Shown here: positions 9,059 through 19,157 of the stretch, in pieces
Numbering within the stretch: position 1 is the stretch's first letter
Layout of the letters: each line of letters starts with the position of its first letter
Assembly: GCA_963816535.1 (NCBI GenBank)
Contig: CAWFKW010000008.1
Coordinates: 1-64,000, forward strand
DNA: 64,000 nt
Direction: 5' to 3'
Source of the DNA: CAWFKW01 sp963816535
GTDB lineage: Bacteria; Bacteroidota; Ignavibacteria; Tepidaquicellales; OLB5
Program-made: the position numbers and the translations under genes
Notes under the pieces: generated by a model
The model's database searches: none
Told to the model about the DNA's origin: nothing
What the model saw: only the letters and a program-made list of their open reading frames with translations

Positions 9059-10033
9059 TTAATTTGCTAAAACTTTTTTAAATTCTTCAGTCAGCGCCGG
9101 CAGAATTTCAAACACGTCGCCAACTATACCATAATCTGCTATCTGGAAAATCGGAGCATCCTTATCCTTATTAATAGCTACAATGCATTTAGCTGATGAC
9201 ATACCAGCCAAATGCTGTATCGCCCCGCTGATACCGCATGCAATATACAAATTCGGTGAAACAGTTTTACCCGTTTGTCCTACCTGCTCGCCGTGAGGCC
9301 TCCAGCCTGCATCAACAACAGCACGCGAAGCGCCGACTGCCGCTCCCAATACTGCCGCCAGGTCTTCAACCAATTTGTAGTTCTCCGGACCTTTCAATCC
9401 CCTGCCGCCTGAAACAATTATCGTCGCTTCAGATACATCAAGCTTTTCATTTGAAACTACAACTTCTTTTGTCTTAACCGAAAAATCCGTATCTGTTAAA
9501 TTCAACTGTAACTTTTCAACATCCGCTGTAGCTTCTGCTTTTAGAATTTTAAACACATTGGGCCTCAGTGAATATATTTTTATCAGTGACTCCACCGTCA
9601 CCTGAATCAACGCTTTGCCGGCATAAACCGGTCTGGTTGCTAATAACTCACCGCCTTCAACTTTTAGATCTATGCAATCAACTGCAAGTCCTGCATCAAG
9701 CTTAGCGGAAACTCTTGGAGCTAAATCCTTACCCATTTGAGTAGCGGATATAAATACTATATCACAACCTCTTTGCTTGGCAGTCTCAGCTACTATCTTT
9801 GCATACGCGGTTGTTGAGTATTTATCTAATCTTGCATCTTCCGCAACTAAAACTTTTTTAACGCCATATGCGCCAAGCGAGCCTGCAACTGTTGAAACAT
9901 CCGAACCTATCAATAAAATTTCAGCATCTGCGCCAAGTTCTGCCGCATATTTTACAGCTGTTGAAGCAAGCTCAAAACCCGCATTTTTAATTTTATTATC
10001 TCTAGATTCTACAAACGCCAGTATCTTTGCCAT
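9059..10033 (-). CDS. etfA: Electron transfer flavoprotein, alpha subunit
   Basis: 324 residues. The C-terminal FAD domain is clear: GGRGLKGPENY, then GASRAVVDAGWRPHGEQVGQTGKTVSPNLY, then GISGAIQHLAGM and AINKDKDAPIFQIADYGIVGD. It pairs with EtfB to carry electrons from acyl-CoA dehydrogenases to the quinone pool. Its ATG overlaps the etfB stop by one base (TAATG), typical of translational coupling. Confidence 0.96.
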   Translation of the reverse strand: MAKILAFVESRDNKIKNAGFELASTAVKYAAELGADAEILLIGSDVSTVAGSLGAYGVKKVLVAEDARLDKYSTTAYAKIVAETAKQRGCDIVFISATQMGKDLAPRVSAKLDAGLAVDCIDLKVEGGELLATRPVYAGKALIQVTVESLIKIYSLRPNVFKILKAEATADVEKLQLNLTDTDFSVKTKEVVVSNEKLDVSEATIIVSGGRGLKGPENYKLVEDLAAVLGAAVGASRAVVDAGWRPHGEQVGQTGKTVSPNLYIACGISGAIQHLAGMSSAKCIVAINKDKDAPIFQIADYGIVGDVFEILPALTEEFKKVLAN

Positions 10034-10779
10034 TATATAACCTTCGCTTCCTCTCTTAATAGTTTCACCAGCTCAACTGCCGCGGCGGCATCCGTTCCGA
10101 CTATTTTACCTTTTCCTTTTATCTTAGGCAATTCCATTTTTACTACTTTTGTTTTGGATTCTGTAAAAGTCGGTTGTTTTTCCTCTATCGGCCTTGTCTT
10201 AGCCGCCATAATACCTTTAAGATTCGGGTATCTGGGGTTATTCATCCCTTTCTGTGCGCAAATAACAACCGGCATATTGGCTTCAACTATTTCTTTGCCG
10301 CCTTCTATTTCTCTTTCGGCTATGACGGTATTTCCTTCTATTTTCAAATCCACAACCACGCTGATGGATGGAATTCCAAGGAACTCTGCAACTAATGTCC
10401 CGGTTTGTGAATCATCATAGTCAATCGATTGTTTACCAAAGAAAATTATATCCGCATTCATTTCTTTAAGAACGTCTGCAAGATTTTTTGCTACGGCGAA
10501 TGAATCAAGTTCAGCATCTGTCTTTATCAGGATGCCCTTATCAATTCCCATAGCGTAGGCTTTTTTGATAACTTCTTTAGCTGATTCTTTGCCGACAGAA
10601 ATTACATAAGTCTCAGCCGCGCTTTTTTCCTTTAGCTGGACGGCCGCTTCTACTGCAAATTCATCATACGGATTGATAATGTAAGTTACTCCGGAAGGAT
10701 CTATTGTGCGCCCGTCTGAGCCCACCTTCACTTTTGTAGTAGTGTCCGGTACCTGGGATATACATGCTATTGCTTTCAT
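10033..10779 (-). CDS. etfB: Electron transfer flavoprotein, beta subunit
   Basis: 248 residues. The start MKAIACISQVPDTTTKVKV, the later YIINPYDEFAVEAAVQLKE and IIFFGKQSIDYDDSQTGTLVAEFLGIP are characteristic of EtfB, which binds AMP and, with EtfA, FAD. First gene of the etfB-etfA-nuclease operon. The leader is A/T-rich with no strong Shine-Dalgarno sequence. Confidence 0.96.
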   Translation of the reverse strand: MKAIACISQVPDTTTKVKVGSDGRTIDPSGVTYIINPYDEFAVEAAVQLKEKSAAETYVISVGKESAKEVIKKAYAMGIDKGILIKTDAELDSFAVAKNLADVLKEMNADIIFFGKQSIDYDDSQTGTLVAEFLGIPSISVVVDLKIEGNTVIAEREIEGGKEIVEANMPVVICAQKGMNNPRYPNLKGIMAAKTRPIEEKQPTFTESKTKVVKMELPKIKGKGKIVGTDAAAAVELVKLLREEAKVI

Positions 10780-10881
10780 ATTAGAAAAATCAACTTTCCT
10801 ACTAATTTAATGCAAAATAACTCAATTTTAAGATACTTTCAATTCGTAAGAAAATGCACCATAAGCTACATATATAATGAA

Positions 10882-10916
10882 AATAGTACTCTCAATTGTT
10901 AAATGAGAGTACTATT
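10882..10916 (-). terminator. Stem-loop terminator of the T9SS gene
   Basis: Perfect 13-bp arms (AATAGTACTCTCA / TGAGAGTACTATT) around a 9-base loop, followed on the minus strand by a short T-rich stretch. It lies 33 bp beyond the stop of the secreted-protein gene ending at 10949. The stem is A/T-rich, so its efficiency is uncertain. Confidence 0.55.
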
Positions 10917-10948
10917 AATTTGTTAATTAAAGCTAAAATATTACACGT

Positions 10949-12029
10949 TTATTTTATCAATACCATTTTTTTGCTTTCAACAAAACTGCCTGTTTCGATT
11001 CTATAAAAATAAACTCCAGATGCAAGATTTGTACCGTCAAAATCAACAACATATCTTCCCGATTTCTTAAACTCATTGTTTATTAATTTTATAACTTCTC
11101 TTCCCAAAATGTCATATACAATGAGTTTAACCTTACCATCATTAGGGATCTCAAAATTGATCTTTGTCGAAGGATTAAATGGATTAGGATAGTTCTGAGC
11201 TAATTTAAATGTATAAGGTGTCTGTTCTTGAGGTTTATGAAGATTCGAATCAAAACTACCGCTACCAACCGAATAATGTCCATGGACTTCCACGACATAA
11301 TCCCTGACATTGCCTGTTCTGATACCAGGTAAACCGGATGTATTAAAAATTGCATGAATTAAACCGGAAGAATTTACTAAACCATAACTTGAATCAATAC
11401 TTGTCAATGCTGTACTTATTCCGCTATCTAGTGTTGAGGTGACATAATAAGCTTTGTTAAGCGGTAATTCATTGCTTGCAAACCCACTGTATTCCAAAGT
11501 AGCTATACCAAGGTACTTCATCTGAAAATCGCTTTGCCATTTAATGTCAAAACTGGAAATCTTATTGGAGTCGCCAAACAAAGGTAATATAACTACAGAA
11601 TTTAATTCTCTACGTGCAAATATCTTTGTTACAATGTTTGAATAAATCGAGGTAGCAGTTAATACTCCGCCGGTATCTTTAACTGAGGCAATGGGATTAA
11701 TTAGATTTCTTAAGTCCGAAATAAACGCATAGGTTAGAGGAGACGCACCGGGGCCATCTTTAGGAATTAATAAGCTTTTTGCTTTTAAATCGGGGTTTTT
11801 TATTTTGCTCTTTTTATCTAAAGCATTACCTCTTTTTGAGTAAACCTGCTGACCGAACTTATATGGAGATCCCGAGTAAGTGAAATGTGCATATATGCTA
11901 TCATTCTTATTACCATTGACAGGAGTGCTTGGGTTGAAGAAATTAACGTTTGAAGTAATGTTATTTGTATTCCGCATAACGCTGTCGCTTGCAACCACCT
12001 TTGTTGAATCATATAAAACTATGTCATTT
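10949..12029 (-). pseudogene. C-terminal part of a T9SS-secreted protein, cut by IS copy 1
   Basis: The frame runs open from the insertion sequence to the stop at 10949, with no native start codon. It ends in a complete type IX secretion sorting domain: QNYPNPFNPSTKI, then YDILGREVIKL, SGVYFYRIETGSF and the final KKMVLIK. The N-terminal part lies beyond the IS at 13318-14795. Deleting the IS and one copy of the TTT target duplication gives ...LMMVNDIVLYDSTKVV... in frame, 851 codons plus stop in total. A GTG at 11998 could restart translation but the product would lack a signal peptide, so this half is probably not exported. Confidence 0.85.
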
Positions 12030-12115
12030 TGACCTGACCCCGATTTTGTAGACAGAAAGTTAAGGTGTATATTCGCCTACCTGCAGTAGGCAGGCAGAAG
12101 AAAGGAATAACACCA

Positions 12116-12424
12116 ATGGAAGAAAAGAGAAAAAGAAAGAGTTTTGACAAAGAGTTTAAGATCTCGGCAGTAAAGATGGTATTGGAAGGGAATCAGAGTT
12201 TAAGTTCTGTTGCAAGAGATTTGGGGATAGCCGATAATACCTTACAGCTATGGAAGAAAAAGTATTTGATGGAAAATAACAAAACTGTTGGCGAAACTGT
12301 TGGCGAAACTGTTGTTGATATGGTGGAGTATAAACGAGCATTGCGGGAGATAAAGAAGCTCCGGGAGGAGCGAGATATTTTAAAAAAAGCGATCGGGTAC
12401 TTTTCTCAAATCAACGAGAAGTGA
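12116..12424 (+). CDS. IS3-family OrfA, copy 1
   Basis: 102 residues from ATG 12116, chosen because AAAGGA lies just upstream; a longer frame from 12065 would start inside the IS end. It is a helix-turn-helix Tnp_1 protein (KRKSFDKEFKISAVKMV, LSSVARDLGIADNTLQLWKK) with a C-terminal leucine-zipper-like helix. An in-frame ACTGTTGGCGAA repeat encodes VGETVGET. Near the end TTA AAA AAA G (A7, 12382-12388) is a good -1 slippery site. The -1 frame stays open into OrfB, so an OrfAB fusion transposase is likely made by frameshifting. Confidence 0.9.
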   Translation: MEEKRKRKSFDKEFKISAVKMVLEGNQSLSSVARDLGIADNTLQLWKKKYLMENNKTVGETVGETVVDMVEYKRALREIKKLREERDILKKAIGYFSQINEK

Positions 12425-13290
12425 AATATAAATTTATGAAAGATAATCAAAACATATTTCACATTGATTTAATGAGCAAAGTACTGAAGGTATCGAGAAG
12501 CGGTTATTATGCGTGGCTGAGACGGCCGGTAAGTAGTCGTGAAAAGAATAACCGATACTTAATCGAGCGCATCAGAAGCATCTACGAGCAAAGGAAACGC
12601 GTTTACGGATGCTTGAGAATAACAGCCGAGCTCAAAGGTGAGGGCTTTAGCTGCAGCAAGAACAGAATAGCCAGGTTAATGAGAAAACAAGGTATTACAG
12701 CAAGAACAAAGAGAAGATTTAGAGTAACAACAAACTCAAATCACAAATTACATGTAGCCAATAACCTGGTAGCAATGCAGTTTAATCCTGAGAAGAAGAA
12801 CAGATTATGGACAACAGATATAACCTACATCTGGACCAGTGAAGGCTGGCTGTATTTATCTGTGATGCTTGATCTGTGGTCAAGAGCTGTGATAAGCTGG
12901 AACACTGACAGAAGCATGGATGAAAATCTTGTAATCAAAACGTTGGATAAAGCTCTTATGCAAAGAAAACCATCCGGAGAACTGATATTACACTCAGACA
13001 GGGGCTCTCAGTATGTAAGTATGAAACTGAGACAAATGCTCAAAGAGAATAACATAACACAAAGCATGAGTTCAAAAGGAAACTGTTATGATAATGCACC
13101 GACTGAATCTTTTTTTAGTACTTTGAAACGTGAACTTGTTTACAGGGAAAGATTTAAAACCAGAGAAGAAGCAAAACAAAAAATATTTGAGTATATCGAA
13201 GTATTTTATAACAGGCAGAGGAGACATTCTACTCTCGGGTACCTATCTCCAATGCAATTTGAAAAACTAAACCAAAATACACCTAATTAA
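12421..13290 (+). CDS. IS3-family OrfB, DDE transposase, copy 1
   Basis: 289 residues, starting at a GTG that overlaps the orfA stop (GTGA). An HTH_21 region is followed by an rve integrase core with the DDE triad visible: D in LWTTDITYIW, D in ILHSDRGSQY and E in APTESFFSTLK, then the C-terminal YNRQRRHSTLGYLSP. It is intact and identical in protein to copy 2, so the element may still move. It may act mainly as the C-terminal half of the frameshifted OrfAB. Confidence 0.93.
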   Translation: MKYKFMKDNQNIFHIDLMSKVLKVSRSGYYAWLRRPVSSREKNNRYLIERIRSIYEQRKRVYGCLRITAELKGEGFSCSKNRIARLMRKQGITARTKRRFRVTTNSNHKLHVANNLVAMQFNPEKKNRLWTTDITYIWTSEGWLYLSVMLDLWSRAVISWNTDRSMDENLVIKTLDKALMQRKPSGELILHSDRGSQYVSMKLRQMLKENNITQSMSSKGNCYDNAPTESFFSTLKRELVYRERFKTREEAKQKIFEYIEVFYNRQRRHSTLGYLSPMQFEKLNQNTPN

Positions 13291-13317
13291 TTTGTCCATT
13301 TTTTCGGGGTTATACCA

Positions 13318-14795
13318 TTTACCATCATAAGATTCTTTAAGGATGAAAATGAGTAGTCAGTATTTCTGGGTTTGCTTGTAGATCCCATATATTGCACATA
13401 GCCGGCTTTGTCCATTTTTAATAAATGAATCATACTTCCATTATCTCCATACAATGGTGGTCGTAAGCCGGATGTTACCCAAACATAAGGCCAAGTTCCG
13501 CTATAAGGATTAGTTTTTTGAAAATGAACAGAATTGATGGAATAATCTGTGGAAAAATGAACAACTTCTGTTGCTTCAATCAAATAACCTCCGGAGGTTG
13601 ATGTAATGTTTGCAGTTCCATCCGGGTTCAGTAAACAGCAAACAAGGTAATTTCGTATATTATCAATGAAACATAAATCACTAAATCCTTCATTATAAGC
13701 ACATAATTTAACATAACTGTCTGGCAGGAATCTGTACTCTTGTTGATTATCTAAACTATAATAACCTATTACGGTCTGCTGCACAGTCCCGCTTGTATCA
13801 AGGCAAACGAGAGTAGGAGTAGTTGCCAAACTTTGACTTACCCACAATTTATCGGTACTTGTCGAGTCTGGACTAACGGAAAAATATGATACATCATAAG
13901 GGTCGATTAACGTGTCTAAAACTCTATACGTATTATCGTCAAAACCTGTTTTATTGTTATCGGTAGTGTAAATTTTAAAATCAACTTCAACCAATTTATG
14001 TCCTGCATTATCACATATATACGCTGGGTATCTTACATATGTTGAATAATCTTTTGAAGAACCGAAAGTAAAAGAAGTAGGATTCATAAACATATTATTT
14101 CCTAAGCCCGAATATCCATAAGGTTTACCTCCTAAACTATAGTTATCTCTATCTAACATGGTTATTGCGCCCCAAATATTATCCAAATCAAAAAGCTTTG
14201 CATGTAAGCCATTATCGTAAGGGATAAAAGTGCCTGCAGCTATATCATAAAAGACTATTGCCGCTGAGTCATTCTGATTCAAAACATAGTGTAATGTCAG
14301 ATTTTCATTTAATATCTTTCCAAAGTTTCCAGCATCACCAAAATTACAAATTTCAATATCTCGTATTATATTATCTGTAATTATTGGCGTAATATCGGCA
14401 TCCAGAGGGCTTTTGATGTGCTTGTATTCTTTTAGCCTGCTTTTATCAATTAATTTATCAATTTGTCTATCATCAAAACCATAAAACTCAATGTTATTTG
14501 TTCTTTTAAATTTTATAATTTCCAATTTATCTAAAATATTACCCCTTACATCCATTACATTGACTTCAAATCCTTTTGTGCTTTTTTCAATATTGTACCA
14601 CCCGTTAAACAATTCATTATAATACATAAAAGATTTGCCATAATCATTTATAACATTTTGTATGCAAAACTTTATTTGCATCTCAGTTGGAAGCTGTACC
14701 GGTCCCTTTAAGGACATAAAATCAACATGATTTGTTTTTTGTGCGAATACAGAACTTGAGAAAATAAATATTATTAAAGATATATAAGCTTTCAT
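13318..14795 (-). pseudogene. N-terminal part of a T9SS-secreted protein, cut by IS copy 1
   Basis: 492 native codons followed by a few IS-encoded residues (TPKKWTN, stop at 13287). It begins with a signal peptide (MKAYISLIIFIFSSSVFAQ). The body is a secreted, beta-rich sequence with no domain I recognise. The missing C-terminus, with the sorting domain, is at 10949-12029. The current product could be exported by Sec but not through T9SS. It starts 20 bp after the metalloprotease gene and belongs to the same transcription unit. Confidence 0.8.
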
Positions 14796-14815
14796 TGGGT
14801 ATTAATTTATTGTTT

Positions 14816-16429
14816 TTAGAAATCATAATTCAAATACGCACTTGCGTTTTCTGAAGCTTTAGTGTTTGGATATTTAGCAATAATGTCATTTAGAAATTTG
14901 CTTATTTCTGTTTTATTTTTTTTAACTTTGCTAACTGCATTTGCACCATCCCAAATAATTTCTTTTATGTAATATGAGTTAGGGAAAATATCAATAAACC
15001 AATTACAGTCTTCTATATAACTTTCATTGATAAGATTATCAGTTGACGAACTTAAGGTAATATTTAAGCTTGATAGGTAAAAAGCTGTTTCCGAGTAAAC
15101 AGATTTTTTAAAAGCGTAAGCAAAATTCCTTAAATCAACAATTTTCTCTAAGTAATTATCCCCAATTGCTTTTGTATTAATATTATAAATTATTTTTAGT
15201 TTTTCTCTTGCAACCGAATCATAACCAGAAGCCTTTTTAACTTCAAATTCTGATTTGTTAGACATGATGCCGTTTATATTATCCCTATACTGTATTGAAT
15301 ATTTATCTTCTGGAAAATAATAATTCATGGCACAAATTCTGAATCCATTTTGCTCTTTTTCATATCCGTAATCATCCAATACAGGAATTGAGAAACTTTT
15401 TGTTTCCCCAGGTCTGAACTTCACATAAGGATTGCCACGAGGTTCAGCGAAAACTCCATTATAATAAGCTCTAATACCTAATTTATTTAATATGTTCAAT
15501 CGTTCCGATATGTCAGATTCAGCAATATGATTTAATGAGTCCACTCCATCGCTAATATTTTTAAAAGTAAGATTTACCCATATCTCTTCACTTTCAAGAT
15601 ATTGAGTTTTGCTTAGCGATACGTTAACATTAAAGCGGTCAACTGGTTGTTGAGAAATTGTTAATGTTCCTGCAGCATACAATGTGCAAATATGTGCATC
15701 ACAAAAAATCCCGTAACCTTTATTATTATTTGAAACCCAATCCATTATGCAATGGGCAGAATCGTGTCCAGAGTGCCAGCCATGTCCGGTTGAATCATGT
15801 CCTACTAGAGCAATCTGATGACCAAGTTCATGAACAACTAGTCCACTGATCCATTCCTCAGGGGCTTCGCTTGGATGTTCGCGTCTTACAACGCCCACTT
15901 GAATGAAGCTCCATCGAGGGTCTCCCCTTGCTGATAATCCGTAAAACCCTACTTGGTCATTTGTAACAGAATCAATTCCAGAAAGATATCCCCAATAATC
16001 ATAGTTATGGTGTGCGGATGTATAATTTGTAAATGCTGTTCTAATTGCACTTAGAGTTCCTGTGCCTGTATTGATGATTTGATAGGTTTGTCCAGTTCCA
16101 GCTATAGTTGGCATTATTGCTGGATTTATGTTGCCTTTTGAATGATAAGCGTTATATGTATATCCATACCCCCATCTAAATAAATCCATACTATCAGTTA
16201 ATCCTCCTATGTCTGGTTTCATGTAATTATAATCGATGAGAAACTGACTTAGGGTTTCACCTATGCAAGGGGGTCTGTAACCCCCACCTCCTCCAGGTTG
16301 TTGGGTTGTGGTCGAACCACTTCCACAACCTGAAAAAATAAAACCGAAACATACTGCTATACTTATGACGACATTTAAAACTACTGAAATATGCTGATCG
16401 CAAAAAAAAGTTTTTAAGCCTTTTTGCAT
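14816..16429 (-). CDS. Secreted lipoprotein with HExxH zinc metalloprotease motif
   Basis: 537 residues. A hydrophobic segment ending in IFSGC (about residue 35) is a lipobox, followed by a Ser/Thr/Gly linker. Near residue 200, VVHELGHQIALVGH followed by HCIMDWV looks like a zincin active site: HELGH with Glu as base, a third His and a downstream Met-turn. The third His is one residue later than in classical metzincins (HExxHxxGxxH), so the family is unclear. The C-terminal 300 residues contain an Ig-like strand pattern and a helical tail, without a T9SS sorting domain. AGGAG precedes the start. It is the only intact gene between the two IS copies. Confidence 0.7.
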   Translation of the reverse strand: MQKGLKTFFCDQHISVVLNVVISIAVCFGFIFSGCGSGSTTTQQPGGGGGYRPPCIGETLSQFLIDYNYMKPDIGGLTDSMDLFRWGYGYTYNAYHSKGNINPAIMPTIAGTGQTYQIINTGTGTLSAIRTAFTNYTSAHHNYDYWGYLSGIDSVTNDQVGFYGLSARGDPRWSFIQVGVVRREHPSEAPEEWISGLVVHELGHQIALVGHDSTGHGWHSGHDSAHCIMDWVSNNNKGYGIFCDAHICTLYAAGTLTISQQPVDRFNVNVSLSKTQYLESEEIWVNLTFKNISDGVDSLNHIAESDISERLNILNKLGIRAYYNGVFAEPRGNPYVKFRPGETKSFSIPVLDDYGYEKEQNGFRICAMNYYFPEDKYSIQYRDNINGIMSNKSEFEVKKASGYDSVAREKLKIIYNINTKAIGDNYLEKIVDLRNFAYAFKKSVYSETAFYLSSLNITLSSSTDNLINESYIEDCNWFIDIFPNSYYIKEIIWDGANAVSKVKKNKTEISKFLNDIIAKYPNTKASENASAYLNYDF

Positions 16430-16447
16430 TTTAAATCTCCTGTAAAA

Positions 16448-17101
16448 TTATTTTAATAAGATCATTTTTTTACTATCAGAAAAAAGTCCGATTTTCAAAA
16501 CATAAAAATAAATTCCCGAAGGATATTCAGAACCATCCCATGATATTTCGTATGATCCTCTTTCTAATTTTCTTTTTAATAGTGTTTCAATTTTCATTCC
16601 AGATGAATTATAGATTAAAATGGTAACGAAATCATCTTTAACTACTTCAAATGCAATTTTAGTTGAAGGGTTGAATGGATTGGGAAAATTTTGGCTTAGT
16701 ATGTCCTGCTTAGGTAATTGGTTACTATTAGAATTAATAGAAAGTGGAATACCTGTCCGAAGCACGATACCTGCTTGACCAACTGCCCAACCTGTTATTG
16801 CATCTATGAATGAAATACATTTTAAGTTTTGAACAGTGCCTGATGTTTGCGTCGCCCAGTTCACCCCACCATTCGTTGACTTTAATATAGTTCCATTATC
16901 TCCGGCAATAAATATCAGATTTGTAAAGGGCATTGTTACGGAATTTAAGGAGTTTGTAGTATTACTTACCGGAAAAGTCCAGTTTAAACCACTATTGTTG
17001 GAAAGCCTGATTCTTCCGTTGTTTCCCACAACAACTACTCCGCTTCCTGCATTATTTATTATTGTACCGCCATAACAACTATTCCCAGGTATATTCAATA
17101 A
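16448..17101 (-). pseudogene. C-terminal part of a YCF48-like T9SS protein, cut by IS copy 2
   Basis: The open frame begins at the IS edge and ends with QNFPNPFNPSTKIAF and a full sorting domain (final KKMILLK). Before it are repeats such as GDNGTILKSTNGGVNW and DAITGWAVGQAGIVLRT, the YCF48/BNR-type propeller blades. The N-terminal half is at 18390-18957. Removing the IS and one ATAA duplication gives ...GINWYPSLLNIPGNSCYGG... in frame, 405 residues in total. No proper start codon remains on this half. Confidence 0.85.
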
Positions 17102-17128
17102 TGGTATAACCCCGAAAAAATGGACAAA

Positions 17129-17998
17129 TTAATTAGGTGTATTTTGGTTTAGTTTTTCAAATTGCATTGGAGATAGGTACCCGAGAGTAGAATGTCTCCT
17201 CTGCCTGTTATAAAATACTTCGATATACTCAAATATTTTTTGTTTTGCTTCTTCTCTGGTTTTAAATCTTTCCCTGTAAACAAGTTCACGTTTCAAAGTA
17301 CTAAAAAAAGATTCAGTCGGTGCATTATCATAACAGTTTCCTTTTGAACTCATGCTTTGTGTTATGTTATTCTCTTTGAGCATTTGTCTCAGTTTCATAC
17401 TTACATACTGAGAGCCCCTGTCTGAGTGTAATATCAGTTCTCCGGATGGTTTTCTTTGCATAAGAGCTTTATCCAACGTTTTGATTACAAGATTTTCATC
17501 CATGCTTCTGTCAGTGTTCCAGCTTATCACAGCTCTTGACCACAGATCAAGCATCACAGATAAATACAGCCAGCCTTCACTGGTCCAGATGTAGGTTATA
17601 TCTGTTGTCCATAATCTGTTCTTCTTCTCAGGATTAAACTGCATTGCTACCAGGTTATTGGCTACATGTAATTTGTGATTTGAGTTTGTTGTTACTCTAA
17701 ATCTTCTCTTTGTTCTTGCTGTAATACCTTGTTTTCTCATTAACCTGGCTATTCTGTTCTTGCTGCAGCTAAAGCCCTCACCTTTGAGCTCGGCTGTTAT
17801 TCTCAAGCATCCGTAAACGCGTTTCCTTTGCTCGTAGATGCTTCTGATGCGCTCGATTAAGTATCGGTTATTCTTTTCACGACTACTTACCGGCCGTCTC
17901 AGCCACGCATAATAACCGCTTCTCGATACCTTCAGTACTTTGCTCATTAAATCAATGTGAAATATGTTTTGATTATCTTTCATAAATTTATATTTCAC
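17129..17998 (-). CDS. IS3-family OrfB, DDE transposase, copy 2
   Basis: 289 residues, identical to OrfB of copy 1, with intact D (TTDITY), D (HSDRGSQY) and E (PTESFF). GTG start overlaps the orfA stop. Nothing suggests inactivation. Confidence 0.93.
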   Translation of the reverse strand: MKYKFMKDNQNIFHIDLMSKVLKVSRSGYYAWLRRPVSSREKNNRYLIERIRSIYEQRKRVYGCLRITAELKGEGFSCSKNRIARLMRKQGITARTKRRFRVTTNSNHKLHVANNLVAMQFNPEKKNRLWTTDITYIWTSEGWLYLSVMLDLWSRAVISWNTDRSMDENLVIKTLDKALMQRKPSGELILHSDRGSQYVSMKLRQMLKENNITQSMSSKGNCYDNAPTESFFSTLKRELVYRERFKTREEAKQKIFEYIEVFYNRQRRHSTLGYLSPMQFEKLNQNTPN

Positions 17999-18303
17999 TT
18001 CTCGTTGATTTGAGAAAAGTACCCGATCGCTTTTTTTAAAATATCTCGCTCCTCCCGGAGCTTCTTTATCTCCCGCAATGCTCGTTTATACTCCACCATA
18101 TCAACAACAGTTTCGCCAACAGTTTCGCCAACAGTTTTGTTATTTTCCATCAAATACTTTTTCTTCCATAGCTGTAAGGTATTATCGGCTATCCCCAAAT
18201 CTCTTGCAACAGAACTTAAACTCTGATTCCCTTCCAATACCATCTTTACTGCCGAGATCTTAAACTCTTTGTCAAAACTCTTTCTTTTTCTCTTTTCTTC
18301 CAT
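17995..18303 (-). CDS. IS3-family OrfA, copy 2
   Basis: 102 residues from the ATG at 18303, identical to OrfA of copy 1, with the same A7 slippery tract. Helix-turn-helix DNA-binding protein for the terminal repeats. Confidence 0.9.
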   Translation of the reverse strand: MEEKRKRKSFDKEFKISAVKMVLEGNQSLSSVARDLGIADNTLQLWKKKYLMENNKTVGETVGETVVDMVEYKRALREIKKLREERDILKKAIGYFSQINEK

Positions 18304-18389
18304 TGGTGTTATTCCTTTCTTCTGCCTGCCTACTGCAGGTAGGCGAATATACACCTTAACTTTCTGTCTACAAAATCGGGGTCAGGTCA

Positions 18390-18957
18390 ATAATGACGGA
18401 TACCAGTTTATCCCTCCATTTGCAGTGACTTCCACAATTTCATGAGTTGCACCGCCTATGCAGTAACCATCTCCAGAAGAATTCATTAAGACACAATTAT
18501 AATTATCACTTGTTCCCCAATTTAAATAGTCCCAGTTTCCGCCTCCATTTACTGTACTCATGATAATTCCATTACTTCCGACAACATGGCAAAACACAGA
18601 TGTCCAAAATACAACTCCATACAAATTATTGCTTACCTGACCAATGGCTTGCGGCGACCAGTTCAATCCACCATTATAAGTTCTATAGATTTTGCCTGAA
18701 TCGCCTACAACGAAGCCATTATTGATATCATAAAAAGAAACTGAATTGAAATTTCCTCCTGATAATGTTTGCGTCCAATTCACCCCGCTATTTGTTGAAC
18801 GCCATATACCACCCACACCCGCAGCAATACCAGTATTAGCATCAAAAAACTTAACTGCATTAAGTTGAGCAGTAGGCACAGTAGAAATTTGCACCCATTG
18901 AGATTTTACTGGAATAGTTGATATTAAAATAATTAATACGATTATTATATATTTCAT
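18390..18957 (-). pseudogene. N-terminal part of a YCF48-like T9SS protein, cut by IS copy 2
   Basis: 189 native codons with a signal peptide (MKYIIIVLIILISTIPVKS) and propeller-type repeats: FFDANTGIAAGVGGIWRSTNSGVNW, FYDINNGFVVGDSGKIYRTYNGGLNW. YCF48-type repeats form beta propellers; in this phylum they are common in exported proteins. The frame now runs a few codons into the IS and stops. It was the first gene of the secreted-protein cluster (18957 to 10949). Confidence 0.85.
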
Positions 18958-19157
18958 TTTTTATGTTGTAAGTTTTCAGGTTGCAGGGTTTTATTAAGAA
19001 GAAGCAACCAAATAACGTCGCCCTAATTTTTGAAAATACTGATTTTCAGTAAAAGAACAGGAAATTAATAAATCATCAAAATTTCTGTTTTAAATATAAT
19101 ATATCTTTTTTTAAAATCAAAAAATATTTTTTAAAATTCAGTTCATTATTTCGCCAT

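Larger units (their letters stand above)
12030..13317 (+). mobile_element. IS3-family insertion sequence, copy 1
   Basis: 1,288 bp with imperfect terminal inverted repeats: the left end begins TGACCTGACCCCGA, the right end (reversed) TGGTATAACCCCGA; both share ACCCCGA and, further in, GACA. A 3-bp direct repeat (TTT, 12027-12029 and 13318-13320) flanks it. It has the usual orfA/orfB layout with overlap. Copy 2 at 17102-18389 has the same length, encodes identical proteins in the opposite direction, and matches at every nucleotide stretch compared, which points to recent transposition. The exact end base is ambiguous by one nucleotide. Confidence 0.92.
17102..18389 (-). mobile_element. IS3-family insertion sequence, copy 2 (inverted)
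   Basis: 1,288 bp, the reverse-complement twin of the copy at 12030-13317. It is flanked by a 4-bp direct repeat ATAA (17098-17101 and 18390-18393). Its own target duplication, and the fact that both interrupted genes rejoin in frame across their own IS, show two separate insertions rather than one inversion event. The two copies bracket 3.8 kb in composite-transposon geometry. Confidence 0.92.

Noticed and set aside
13311..17106. Inversion of the segment between the two IS copies
   Set aside because: Both broken genes rejoin in frame across their own IS, each with its own target duplication; an inversion would have paired N-terminus with N-terminus.
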